Shown in pieces: positions 26,057-34,453 of a DNA stretch of 64,000 nt. The stretch's first letter is position 1. The number at the start of each line of letters is the position of its first letter. A program made the translations under genes and the position numbers. Origin of the DNA: Halogeometricum rufum. GTDB lineage: Archaea; Halobacteriota; Halobacteria; Halobacteriales; Haloferacaceae. The notes beneath the pieces were generated by a model, which saw only the letters and a list, made by a program, of their open reading frames with translations, searched no databases and was not told the origin of the DNA. The stretch lies in assembly GCF_900112175.1 (NCBI RefSeq), contig NZ_FOYT01000005.1:1-64000 (forward strand), given 5' to 3'.

Positions 26057-26989
26057 TCAGCTCACGTCGAAGTATCTGGACAGCACCGTGGCGGGGACGA
26101 GGAACGCGGCGGCGGCCGCGGCGAACGCCGGCCCCGCGACGACGGCGACGGCGGCGTCGAGGAGGACGATGCCGAGGACGCAGGTGCCGACGGCGGGACC
26201 GACGTTCGCGGGCGTCGGGTCGGCCATGGCCGGGGCGAGCGCTCGCCAGTCCCACGCGAGGAAGCACGCGGCGACGACGGTGGCGAGGAGGCCCGTCGCC
26301 GTCGTGCCGAGGAGGGTGGCGACGACGGCGACGACCATCGCGGCCAGCGTGGCCGCCGCGGCGGTGAGTGCCACGGCCGACGCCTCGCCGCCGCCCGTCT
26401 CGGCCTCCGCCATCCGGGTCAGCGCGGCGACGTAGCCGACGACGGCCGCCGGGAACAGGAGCGCGACGCCGCCGAACGCGGCCGCTCCGGCGACCGACAG
26501 GCCGAGGGCGACGTTCAGTCCGCGGGCCGCGCCCATGGCGAGGAACCCCGCGGGGCCGCCCTTCAGGAGGCCGTCGTAGAGGGCGACGGCGAGGGCGAGC
26601 GTCGCGGCCGTCGCGCCCGGGACGGCCCCGCCGACGGCCGTCGCGAGGACGACGCCGGCGAGGAGGAGTCCGACCCCGAGCGAGAGCGCCTCGGTCCGCC
26701 CGACGCGACCCGAGGGAATCGGTCGGTTCGGGCGGTGTCTGCGGTCTTCGGCCGCGTCGGCCACGTCGTTGAGCGTCGTGCCCGCGGCGTAGACGAGGAC
26801 GGACGCGAGACAGAGGCCGACCACCGTCGGGAGCGACGCCGTCGCGCCGAGGGCGACGGCGAGGGCGACGCCCGCGAGGACGTCCGGCGGGGCGGTGAAG
26901 ACGTTCGGGAGTCGAATCAGGTCGGCGTAGTCGCTCGCGACTCGCCGGACCGACTCGACTCCGAGTGCGTCTCCGACGCCCGTCGCCAT
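26057..26989 (-). CDS. UbiA-type prenyltransferase (EboC/SCO3242-like)
   Basis: A 310-residue integral membrane protein with about eight to nine segments. The first aspartate-rich motif is NDVADAAED at residues 74-82, which binds the Mg-diphosphate of a prenyl donor, and VALYDGLLKGGPAGF resembles the region after it in UbiA proteins. The second Asp-rich site is less clear, around DWRALAPAMADP. The acceptor is unknown. Flanked by two TIM-barrel epimerases and a TatD-like hydrolase, it matches the EboC position of bacterial ebo clusters. In this context a prenyl transfer to a cyclitol or other metabolite is likely; ordinary quinone or lipid synthesis is the alternative. Confidence 0.88.
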   Translation of the reverse strand: MATGVGDALGVESVRRVASDYADLIRLPNVFTAPPDVLAGVALAVALGATASLPTVVGLCLASVLVYAAGTTLNDVADAAEDRRHRPNRPIPSGRVGRTEALSLGVGLLLAGVVLATAVGGAVPGATAATLALAVALYDGLLKGGPAGFLAMGAARGLNVALGLSVAGAAAFGGVALLFPAAVVGYVAALTRMAEAETGGGEASAVALTAAAATLAAMVVAVVATLLGTTATGLLATVVAACFLAWDWRALAPAMADPTPANVGPAVGTCVLGIVLLDAAVAVVAGPAFAAAAAAFLVPATVLSRYFDVS

Positions 26990-26992
26990 CCG

Positions 26993-27829
26993 TCAGGCCC
27001 ACCCGTGGTCGCGGAGGTAGTCCATCGCCCCCTGCGCCGTCTCGGCGGCCGTCTCCTGGTACGGGTAGAGTTCGACCGTCACGTAGCCGTCGTAGCCCGA
27101 GTCCTCGACGGCCTGCAGGAAGCCGTCGATGTCCATCGCGCCGTCGCCGAGTTGGGTGTGTTCGTGCGTGCGGTCGGCGGGGATGTCTTCGAGGTGGTAG
27201 TGCCGCGTGTACGGCGCGAGCGTCTCGACCAGTTCCGCGGGGTCCTCGCCCACGCAGAACAGGTGCCCCGCGTCGAAGTTGCAGGTGATTCGGTCTGAGT
27301 CCACGCGGTCCATCAGGTCGAGGAACTGGTCGGACGTCTCTATCAGGAGGTCGGGTTCGGGTTCGACCATCACGTCCACGCCCACGTCCTCGGCCTTCGC
27401 GGCGAGTTCGTTCAGTCCCTCGACGAACGTGTCCGTCGCCCACTCGCGGGACTTCCCCTCGGGAATCGGGCCGCCGGGTTCGATGGATATCTTGTCGCAG
27501 CCGAGTTCGGCCGCGGCGTCCAGCGAGTCCAGCGTGTAGTCGACGCGGCGGCGGCGGTAGTCCTCGTCTACCTCGACGAACGAGGGGTGGTGGAAGTCCT
27601 CGATGGCCGTCAGCATGAACGCGTTACAGTTGCTGATCTCGAGGTCGTTGGCGTCGAGGGCGGTTCGCACCTCGTCGTACTCCTCGCCCGTCGCCTCGGG
27701 CGGGTAGAGGAACGGCTGGTCGAACAGGAGTTCGATGCCGTCGTAGCCCGCGTCCGCGACGGCCTCGATGGCCCCGACGGTGGAGTACTCCCGGAACGCG
27801 TTCATCGAGAAGCCGAACTGGAGCGACAT
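26993..27829 (-). CDS. TIM-barrel sugar-phosphate isomerase/epimerase family protein (copy 2, ebo-like cluster)
   Basis: A 278-residue paralogue of the protein at 25201-26046. Shared blocks include the RVDYT region, the acid pair VEPEPDLL (E156), FDAGH (D186, H189), HYHLED (H212), the THEHTQLGDG loop and E253 in VTVELYPY, so the metal centre is complete. It is three bases from the tatD-like stop and three bases from the prenyltransferase start, so co-translation is expected. Two related but distinct isomerases in one operon suggest two successive isomerisations or a heteromeric enzyme. The substrate is unknown. Confidence 0.88.
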   Translation of the reverse strand: MSLQFGFSMNAFREYSTVGAIEAVADAGYDGIELLFDQPFLYPPEATGEEYDEVRTALDANDLEISNCNAFMLTAIEDFHHPSFVEVDEDYRRRRVDYTLDSLDAAAELGCDKISIEPGGPIPEGKSREWATDTFVEGLNELAAKAEDVGVDVMVEPEPDLLIETSDQFLDLMDRVDSDRITCNFDAGHLFCVGEDPAELVETLAPYTRHYHLEDIPADRTHEHTQLGDGAMDIDGFLQAVEDSGYDGYVTVELYPYQETAAETAQGAMDYLRDHGWA

Positions 27830-27832
27830 GGG

Positions 27833-28687
27833 TCACTCGGCCTCTGCGCCCTGCGGGGGGTTCTCGTCCGCCGACTCCGCCGCGACGGCGTCCGCGTAGT
27901 CGAAGTGCGGCGACTGCGAGAAGAACTCCAGGGGGTTCTCGAACAGCAGTTTGCGCACCTCCTCGCGGTCCCAGCCGGCGTCTATCATCGCGTCGCGGGC
28001 CTTCGGGACGGCGAGTGGGTCCGAGTCGTCCCAGTCCGCCGAGGAGTTGATGATGCGTCGGTCGGTGCCGTACTCCTCGAGCAGGGGCATGACCTCCTCG
28101 ATGGATATCTTGCCGGGGTAGAGCGTGAACCCGAGCCAGCAGTCCGTCGCCGCCGTCGTCTCCATCGTGTCCGGTTCGTTGTGGTCGATGATGATGCGCT
28201 CCTGCGTGACGCCCATCTCCTCGATGATGTCCACCGTGCGTTCGGCACCTTTCGGCTTCTCCGTGTGCGGGAGGTGGATGATGACCGGCTGTTCGTGTTC
28301 CTCGGCGAGTCTGAGTTGCTCGCGGAAGGCCCACTCCTCCTCGTCGGTCTGGAGGTTGAAGCCGATCTCGCCGACGCCGACGACCCGGTCGCGTTCGAGG
28401 TACTCCGGCAGGCGGTCGATGACCGCCTCGGACATCTCGCGGTCGACGGCCTCCTTGGGGTTGATGGAGACGGTGACGTAGTGGTCCATCCCCGCCACCC
28501 GGTCGGCGCGTTCGGTCTCGAAGTCGATGATGTGCTCGAAGTAGTCGAAGAACGATTCGGGATACAGCTTGTCCGACCCCGACCAGAACGAGGGTTCGAT
28601 GACGCACTCGATGCCGGACCGTCGCATCTCACGGTAGTCATCCGTGGTCCGCGAGGTCATGTGCGCGTGTGAGTCGATGAGGCGCAT
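27833..28687 (-). CDS. TatD-like metal-dependent hydrolase (EboB-like)
   Basis: A 284-residue amidohydrolase-fold protein. The metal ligands expected for TatD are present: DSHAH (H7, H9), E107 in GEIGF, H138 in IIHLPH, H169 in IIDHNEP and D218 in SSADWDD. True TatD is a 3'-5' nuclease, but in ebo-type clusters the homologue is thought to act in small-molecule metabolism. The start at 28687 (MRLIDSHAH) fits the family; an ATG 13 codons upstream is in frame but adds nothing conserved. It is the first gene of the minus-strand operon and divergent from inositol-phosphate synthase. Confidence 0.87.
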   Translation of the reverse strand: MRLIDSHAHMTSRTTDDYREMRRSGIECVIEPSFWSGSDKLYPESFFDYFEHIIDFETERADRVAGMDHYVTVSINPKEAVDREMSEAVIDRLPEYLERDRVVGVGEIGFNLQTDEEEWAFREQLRLAEEHEQPVIIHLPHTEKPKGAERTVDIIEEMGVTQERIIIDHNEPDTMETTAATDCWLGFTLYPGKISIEEVMPLLEEYGTDRRIINSSADWDDSDPLAVPKARDAMIDAGWDREEVRKLLFENPLEFFSQSPHFDYADAVAAESADENPPQGAEAE

Positions 28688-28788
28688 GGGCCACACTCCG
28701 GACCAGTCGGGCTTTGTTACCGGCATCCTACAGGTTTAGGCGCCGAGAAAGCTCGTGATACGCCCCCGGTAGCAGTCGGTTAACGAGC

Positions 28789-28798
28789 CGTTCGAACG
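28789..28798. promoter_or_regulatory. Palindrome in the divergent ebo-like promoter region (candidate operator)
   Basis: CGTTCGAACG, a perfect 10-base palindrome, lies roughly midway in the 189 bases between the tatD-like and inositol-phosphate synthase starts. It is the natural place for a regulator that controls both operons. Short palindromes also arise by chance in GC-rich DNA. Confidence 0.35.
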
Positions 28799-28842
28799 AG
28801 GGTATTCGACCGATTTCGGCGGCCTCCCGCGTGAAGCAGACG

Positions 28843-28852
28843 CATAACTAAC
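28843..28852 (+). promoter_or_regulatory. TATA-like box of the inositol-phosphate synthase gene
   Basis: CATAACTAAC, centred about 30 bases before the ATG at 28877, the best AT-rich element on the plus strand of the divergent region. Confidence 0.45.
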
Positions 28853-28876
28853 CGCGTTCCGTCCGCCGTCCAGTAC

Positions 28877-30196
28877 ATGACGCGAACGCGAACGGGTGTC
28901 TGGTTCGTCGGCGCCCGCGGCAACGTCGCCACCACGGCCATCGCCGGGGCGCGCGGCATCGCCCGAGACACGACGGACCGAACCGGGATGGTCACCGCCC
29001 GGGAGCCCTGTACCTCACTCGAACTCCCACCGGTCGAGGGGTTCGTCTTCGGCGGCCACGACATCGCCGACAGACCCCTCCATCACACCGCGACCGAACT
29101 CGCCGACTCGGACATCGTCGACAGGCGGACGCTCGAAGCCGTCGCCGACGACCTGCGGGAGATAGACGACCGCATCGAGACGGGCACCGCCCAGAACTGC
29201 GGGAGCGCCGTCTCCTTGGCCGACGGCGACACGCTGGACCGCGACCACACCGTCGGGGAGGTGGTCGAGCAGATTCGCGCGGACTACGCCGACTTCGTCG
29301 CCGAGACGGGCGTGGACCGTCTGGTCGTCGTCAACCTCGCCTCCTCGGAACCGCCCGTGAGCGAACCCGAGCGGTACGACACGCTGGCCGCCTTCGAGGA
29401 AGCCGTCGAGTCGGACGACGCGGACCTGCCGGCGAGTTCGCTGTACGCGTACGCCGCCCTCTCGGCGGGCCACCCCTACGTCAACTTCACGCCCTCCACC
29501 GGGAGCGAACTCGGCGGCCTGCGCGAGTTGGCCGAACGCGAGAACGTCCCGCACGTCGGCCGCGACGCCAAGACGGGCGAGACGCTCCTGAAGACCGCGC
29601 TCGGGCCGATGTTCGCCGGCCGCAACCTCGACGTGATGTCGTGGGACGGCTTCAACATCCTCGGCAACGGCGACGGCAAGGTGTTGGAGGACGACGAGAA
29701 CAAGGCCGGGAAACTCCAGAGCAAGGGCGGCGTCCTCTCGAACATCCTCGGGTCGGAGATGCACAACCGGGTTCGCATCGACTACACTCCCTCCCTCGAC
29801 GACTGGAAGACGGCGTGGGACCACGTCCACTTCCGCGGGTTCATGGGGACGGAGATGAGCCTGCAGTTCACGTGGCAGGGCGCGGACTCCTCGCTGGCCG
29901 CCCCCCTCGTGTTGGACCTCGTTCGCCTCGTCGCCCACGCCGACGAACGCGGCGAGGGCGGCGTCCAGACCCACCTCGCCTCGTTCTTCAAAGAGCCGAT
30001 GGACGTGGACGAACACGACCTCTCCCGGCAGTTCGCCATGCTGGAGGCCTACGTGAACGACCACGCCGACGGCGCGAACCCCGACCCGGCGACGCCCGTG
30101 CGGACGGACGGCGCCGGCGGTGACGACAACACGACGGACGGAGACGACGACGCTCCCGACGACACGGCCCGCGGCGACGCGGGGGGCGAACGATGA
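28877..30196 (+). CDS. ino1: Myo-inositol-1-phosphate synthase
   Basis: NAD-dependent cyclase turning glucose 6-phosphate into inositol phosphate. It has 439 residues. Family marks are the Rossmann segment VGARGNVATT (11-20), VNLASSEPP, FTPSTGSELGGL, the catalytic-region RDAKTGETLLKTAL, NILGNGDGKVL and SLQFTWQGADS. The last 40 or so residues form an acidic Gly/Asp/Thr tail not found in the core family. The gene is divergent from the tatD/ubiA operon and overlaps the phosphatase-family gene by four bases, tying it to the ebo-like cluster, where bacteria of the classic ebo type have a sugar-phosphate cyclase instead. General inositol-lipid synthesis is the alternative role. Confidence 0.93.
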   Translation: MTRTRTGVWFVGARGNVATTAIAGARGIARDTTDRTGMVTAREPCTSLELPPVEGFVFGGHDIADRPLHHTATELADSDIVDRRTLEAVADDLREIDDRIETGTAQNCGSAVSLADGDTLDRDHTVGEVVEQIRADYADFVAETGVDRLVVVNLASSEPPVSEPERYDTLAAFEEAVESDDADLPASSLYAYAALSAGHPYVNFTPSTGSELGGLRELAERENVPHVGRDAKTGETLLKTALGPMFAGRNLDVMSWDGFNILGNGDGKVLEDDENKAGKLQSKGGVLSNILGSEMHNRVRIDYTPSLDDWKTAWDHVHFRGFMGTEMSLQFTWQGADSSLAAPLVLDLVRLVAHADERGEGGVQTHLASFFKEPMDVDEHDLSRQFAMLEAYVNDHADGANPDPATPVRTDGAGGDDNTTDGDDDAPDDTARGDAGGER

Positions 30197-31608
30197 CCGG
30201 GACCGACCGCCCCGCAGAACGGGTCGTCGTCCTCGACGTGGTCGGCCTGCAACCCGAACACGTCGACGGCGAGACGACGCCGAACCTCGCCGGCCTGTTC
30301 GGCGACGGCGCGACGACGGGCGTCGTCCCCCCGTTCCCGTGCGTGACGATACCCTCGCAGACGACGCTCGCGACCGGCCTCTCGCCGTCGACCCACGGCG
30401 ACGTGTCGAACGCCGAGTACGACCGAGAGCGCGACGCGGTCGAACTCTGGGGTCGCGACAGCGGCGACCGACGGCGCGTCTGGGAGATGCAGGGCGACAG
30501 CGGACTCACGACCGGCGCGCTGTTCTTCCAGCACCTGTACGGCACCGACGTCGACGTGGCGGTGACGCCGAAACCCATCGAGGACGAGAACAACGACCTC
30601 ATCGAGATGAACTGCTGGACGAACCCCGACGGGTTCTACGACGAACTCCGCGAGGAGTACGGCCACTTCCCGCTTCACAACTACTGGGGGCCGGCCGCCA
30701 ACGCGGAGAGCACGAAGTGGATTCTCTCGGCGGCGCGCGAGGCGACCGACCGCTACGACCCCGACATGCTGTGGGCGTACGTCCCCCACCTCGACTACGC
30801 GGGACAGAGTCACGGGCCGAATTCGGAGGCGTTCGCCGAGGCCCTCGCGGAGGTGGACGAACTCGTCGGCGACTACCTCGACTTCCTCCGCGGGACCGAC
30901 CGCTGGGAGGAGACGGCCGTCGTCGTCGTCAGCGAGTACGGCTTCCACGAGGTGTCGACGCCCGTCTTCCCGAACCGAGCGCTCCGCGAGGCGGGCCTGA
31001 TGGCGACGCAGGAGGCGGCGGAAGGCGGGCTGATTCCGGACCTCGCGGCCTCCGAGGCGTTCGCCGTCGCGGACCACCAAGTCGCGCACGTCTACTGCGA
31101 CCAAGACGCCGTCGAACGGGCGCGCGAGGCCCTCGAACCGCTCCCGGGCATCGAACGGGTCCTCGACGGCGACGACCAGACCGCCTACGACATCGACCAC
31201 GCGAACGCGGGGGACCTCGTCCTCGTCGCCGACCCCGACGCGTGGTTCACCTACTACTGGTGGGACGAGGGCGAGGACGAAGCGATGCCGCCGTACGCCG
31301 ACAGCGTCGACATCCACGAGAAACCCGGCTACGACCCCTGCGAACTGTTCCTCGGCGAGGACGGCTTCGTCTCGACGGACCCCTCGAAGGTCCGGGGGTC
31401 CCACGGGCGCGTCGACTCCGAGACGACGCCGTTCTTCGGCGTCGGCGGCCCCGCCGCGCCGTCGCTCTCGCTGGACGGCGACATCGACATGCGTCAGGTC
31501 GCGCCGACGGTGCTCGACCTCCTCGGCGTCCGCGACGACGTGGCGATGGAGTTCGAGGGCGCGTCCATCCTCGCGGCGTCGAACGCGCTCGGACCGGCCG
31601 ACGACTGA
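30193..31608 (+). CDS. Nucleotide pyrophosphatase/alkaline phosphatase family protein (EboF-like)
   Basis: A 471-residue member of the alkaline-phosphatase superfamily, type I phosphodiesterase branch. D15 in VLDVVGLQ and T52 in PCVTIPSQTTLATG match the metal and nucleophile positions; HLDYAGQSHG supplies the next Asp/His pair. Where many relatives have SDHG, this protein has SEYGFHEV, and a late histidine is in GSHGRV. No signal peptide is seen, so it should act in the cytosol. It overlaps the inositol-phosphate synthase gene (ATGA), implying joint action, for example removing phosphate or a nucleotide group from a cyclitol product. Confidence 0.88.
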   Translation: MTGTDRPAERVVVLDVVGLQPEHVDGETTPNLAGLFGDGATTGVVPPFPCVTIPSQTTLATGLSPSTHGDVSNAEYDRERDAVELWGRDSGDRRRVWEMQGDSGLTTGALFFQHLYGTDVDVAVTPKPIEDENNDLIEMNCWTNPDGFYDELREEYGHFPLHNYWGPAANAESTKWILSAAREATDRYDPDMLWAYVPHLDYAGQSHGPNSEAFAEALAEVDELVGDYLDFLRGTDRWEETAVVVVSEYGFHEVSTPVFPNRALREAGLMATQEAAEGGLIPDLAASEAFAVADHQVAHVYCDQDAVERAREALEPLPGIERVLDGDDQTAYDIDHANAGDLVLVADPDAWFTYYWWDEGEDEAMPPYADSVDIHEKPGYDPCELFLGEDGFVSTDPSKVRGSHGRVDSETTPFFGVGGPAAPSLSLDGDIDMRQVAPTVLDLLGVRDDVAMEFEGASILAASNALGPADD

Positions 31609-31716
31609 CCGGTCGGGGACGCGAGGCCGGGCGAGTCGACTTCCCGTAGGGCCCGAACGCATCGCGGCCGCCTCGAAGCCGAAACTCGTTATTCCCCGGG
31701 CGCGCTACGGTATCGT

Positions 31717-32433
31717 ATGACCGTCTCCTTCCGGAACCTCGACGTCTCGTGGCTCGGCTACGCCACGGCCAGAATCGAGTCGGAGTCGGGGTACGTCGTC
31801 TACCTCGACCCCGGCCGCTACGGCGTGCTGGACGACTACTACGCCCGCGACGGCGACCTGATCTGCGTCACCCACGACCACCACTACGACAGCGACGCGA
31901 TACGCTCGGTGGCAAAGGAGGACGCCACCGTCGTCGTCTTCGAGGCGGTGGACGCGGACAACATCGACCGCGACGTCGAACCGGTCGCGGACCTCCCGTA
32001 CGAGGTGGTCCGCGTCGGCGAGGAGGAACACCTGACGGTCGGCCCCGTGGACCTGTGGACGGTCGCCGCGTACAACGAGGCCGACGGTCCGCACACCAGA
32101 GACGACGGGAGCCTCGTCCACCCGCCCGGGTTCGGCTGTGGGTTCCTCCTGTCGGTGGACGGCACCACGGTGTTCTGGCCCGGCGACAGCGACGCTCTCG
32201 ACGGCTTCGAGCGGTTGTCGGTCGACCTCTTCCTCGCCAACATCGGCGGCAGCGTCGTGATGGACCGCCACGAGGCCGCCGACCTGGCCGAGGCCCTGAA
32301 CCCCGGACTCGTCCTGCCGATTCACTACGACACCATCGACCTCCTCTCGACCGACCCCGAGGCGTTCGCGGCCGACGTGGCCGCCCGCGGCGTCCCCGTC
32401 GTCCTCGAAGACCCGACGGACCACGCGGTCTGA
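31717..32433 (+). CDS. Metallo-beta-lactamase-fold hydrolase (UlaG-like)
   Basis: A 238-residue protein with the metallo-hydrolase fold. The first metal motif reads VTHDHHYDSD (H53, H55, D58); the usual HxHxDH is slightly altered, with Tyr at 57. Later marks are VFWPGDSDAL and LPIHYDTIDLL with the C-terminal histidine. The substrate is unknown; UlaG relatives open lactones. An AT-rich box (TCGTTATTCC) sits about 27 bases before the ATG, so it is transcribed apart from the upstream phosphatase gene, 108 bases away. Any link to the ebo-like cluster rests only on position. Confidence 0.87.
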   Translation: MTVSFRNLDVSWLGYATARIESESGYVVYLDPGRYGVLDDYYARDGDLICVTHDHHYDSDAIRSVAKEDATVVVFEAVDADNIDRDVEPVADLPYEVVRVGEEEHLTVGPVDLWTVAAYNEADGPHTRDDGSLVHPPGFGCGFLLSVDGTTVFWPGDSDALDGFERLSVDLFLANIGGSVVMDRHEAADLAEALNPGLVLPIHYDTIDLLSTDPEAFAADVAARGVPVVLEDPTDHAV

Positions 32434-32521
32434 AGTGCGGGTCCCGCGGAGGGCGTCCCGAGGTGTGGCCGCCGAATCCGCGGCAACCGTTTTGCCCCGT
32501 CCGCCCCTCGGGTAGGAGACG

Positions 32522-33343
32522 ATGACGCCGCTCACCCCGACCGTCGACCACGGCCACCTCGAACGACGCATCCCGTACTACCGCGCCGGCGACGGCCCGC
32601 GAACGCTCGTCGTCCTCCCCGGACTGAGCGACGCGTTCGCCGGCCGGCCGAACCGGGCGACGGCGGAGTACCTCGCCCGCGTGACCTACGCCGGACTCAC
32701 CGACGAGTTCACCGTGTGGACGGTCGGCCGACCGAAGCGTCTCGACGCCGAGACGACGACGCGGGAACTCGCCGGGTCGGCCGCGACGGCCCTCGACGAA
32801 CTCGACGGCGGCCACGTCGTCGGCCACTCGATGGGGGGACTGCTCGCCCAACACCTCGCCGCCGACTACCCGGACCTGGTGGACCGACTCGTCCTCGCGT
32901 CCTCGGCCGCGCACGTCGGCGACGCCGGCCGGGCGATTCTCGAAGACTGGCAGACGTGGGCGCGGACGGACGCGTGGGGGAACCTGTACGCCGCCTCGGC
33001 GCGCGAGTCACACACCGGGTGGCGACGGCGAGCGTACCCCCCGCTGTTGCGCGCGGCCGGGTCCCTCCTGTCGCCGCCGTACCCCGGCGACGTGGAGACG
33101 TCCATCCGGGCCTGCCTCGACCACGACGCCTCGGATAGACTCCCCGACCTGACGACGCCGACGCTGGTCGTCGGGGGCGACGAGGACCGCCTGTTCCCGC
33201 CGGCCCTGTTGCGCGAGACGAAGGCGATGCTCCCGGATGCGACGCTCGCGGTGCTGTCGAACACGGGGCACGCCGCCGTCTCCGAACGGCCGAAGACGGT
33301 CAACCGACTGCTCTCGCGGTTCCTCCGCGGCGAGTCGCTCTGA
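32522..33343 (+). CDS. Alpha/beta hydrolase
   Basis: A 273-residue alpha/beta-hydrolase-fold protein with the nucleophile elbow GHSMGG (Ser103). VVGGDEDRLFPP contains the likely catalytic Asp, and NTGHAAVSE near the end the catalytic His. The substrate is unknown; esterase or lipase-type activity is plausible. The start MTPLTPTVDHG has CCGTTTTGCCC near -30 as a possible TATA element. It ends three bases from the stop of the convergent top6A gene. Confidence 0.9.
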   Translation: MTPLTPTVDHGHLERRIPYYRAGDGPRTLVVLPGLSDAFAGRPNRATAEYLARVTYAGLTDEFTVWTVGRPKRLDAETTTRELAGSAATALDELDGGHVVGHSMGGLLAQHLAADYPDLVDRLVLASSAAHVGDAGRAILEDWQTWARTDAWGNLYAASARESHTGWRRRAYPPLLRAAGSLLSPPYPGDVETSIRACLDHDASDRLPDLTTPTLVVGGDEDRLFPPALLRETKAMLPDATLAVLSNTGHAAVSERPKTVNRLLSRFLRGESL

Positions 33344-33346
33344 GCC

Positions 33347-34441
33347 TCAGATGACGCCCATCGCGTCCAGTCGCTCGGGCAGGTAGGTCTCCGTCACGAA
33401 GTCGAGGCCCCGGGAAGCGAGCGCCTGCTGTTCGGCCTTCTTGTCGATGTCGAGTTGGAGTTCTATCTGCTCCTCCCAGTAGTCGGTCATGAACCGCGGG
33501 TCCTCGAGTTCGGATTCGAGGGCGTTCACGTCGGAGTCCGACAAGGGGTCGGTCGGCAGGTCGTACTCGACGATGTCCTCCGGTTGGATGCCGACGAACT
33601 TCGCCTGCGGCGTGGCGAGGTACTCCGAGAGGTGCGCGGACTTGATGGAACCGTACGCGACGGAGCCGTAGATGCGGTACGACCACGGGTCGCCGTCTGT
33701 GAAGACCACGACGGGCAGGTCGAGTTCGTCGTGGAGGCGCTTCGTGATGCGGCGCGTCGCCCGCGCGGGTTGCCCCTTCAGGTGGACGACGAGACAGCCG
33801 TACTCCTCGTCGAAGCCGTTCTCGATGAGACGGTCGCGCATCCCACCGGTCTCCACGCAGAGGACGAAGTCGATGTCGTGGTCGAGGAACTCGATGGTGT
33901 CGGGGTTGTTCGGAATCTGGTAGCCGCCCTCGCCGACGTCCTCCTGACAGTGTATCTCGCGCTCGCCGCGACGGGTCTGCTCGCGGAGTTCCAGCGGCCC
34001 CATCAGGGTCGCGCCCGACTCCTCCGGGCGCATGTGGAAGTCCTCGCGGGTGACCTGCGAGACGATTTCGAGGTCCTCGATGAGCTGGTTCGACTCGTCT
34101 TGGTCGTTGAACTGCGCCTCTTCGGTGTCCCAGGACTCCGAGAGGTAGTACAACTCACGGAGGGTCGAGGAGCGGTCCTCCTCCAACTGGTTGACGAGGA
34201 ACTCGATGGCGTACGTCGCCTTCAGCAGTTTGCGCGCGCCGCGGACGCTGTTGGCCGACCGGGTGGACTTCCGGTCGCCGTACACCCACACCTTCGACTC
34301 CTCGTCGAAGACGATGTTGCTCTTCGTCCGCGTCGGGATGTCCATGTGCGGGATATCGCCGTCGGCGAACTGGTCGTAGAACTCCGCGGCGAGGTCGATG
34401 AGTCGTTCCTGCGCGAGTTCGTCGTTCTGTTTCGTGCTCAT
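33347..34441 (-). CDS. top6A: DNA topoisomerase VI subunit A
   Basis: DNA-cutting subunit of the archaeal type IIB topoisomerase, homologous to Spo11. It has 364 residues, the usual length. The winged-helix CAP region carries the catalytic tyrosine in [11 protein letters not shown] (Y98/Y99). The Toprim domain follows, with the acidic residues in [11 protein letters not shown] and [12 protein letters not shown]. The gene begins 12 bases after the top6B stop, and the two make a heterotetramer. Confidence 0.97.
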   Translation of the reverse strand: MSTKQNDELAQERLIDLAAEFYDQFADGDIPHMDIPTRTKSNIVFDEESKVWVYGDRKSTRSANSVRGARKLLKATYAIEFLVNQLEEDRSSTLRELYYLSESWDTEEAQFNDQDESNQLIEDLEIVSQVTREDFHMRPEESGATLMGPLELREQTRRGEREIHCQEDVGEGGYQIPNNPDTIEFLDHDIDFVLCVETGGMRDRLIENGFDEEYGCLVVHLKGQPARATRRITKRLHDELDLPVVVFTDGDPWSYRIYGSVAYGSIKSAHLSEYLATPQAKFVGIQPEDIVEYDLPTDPLSDSDVNALESELEDPRFMTDYWEEQIELQLDIDKKAEQQALASRGLDFVTETYLPERLDAMGVI

Positions 34442-34453
34442 TGTTGGTCGGGT

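Noticed and set aside
28688-28726. Start of the TatD-like protein 13 codons further upstream
   Set aside because: MRLIDSHAH is the family N-terminus; the upstream codons add no conserved residue and overlap the AT-rich promoter candidate.
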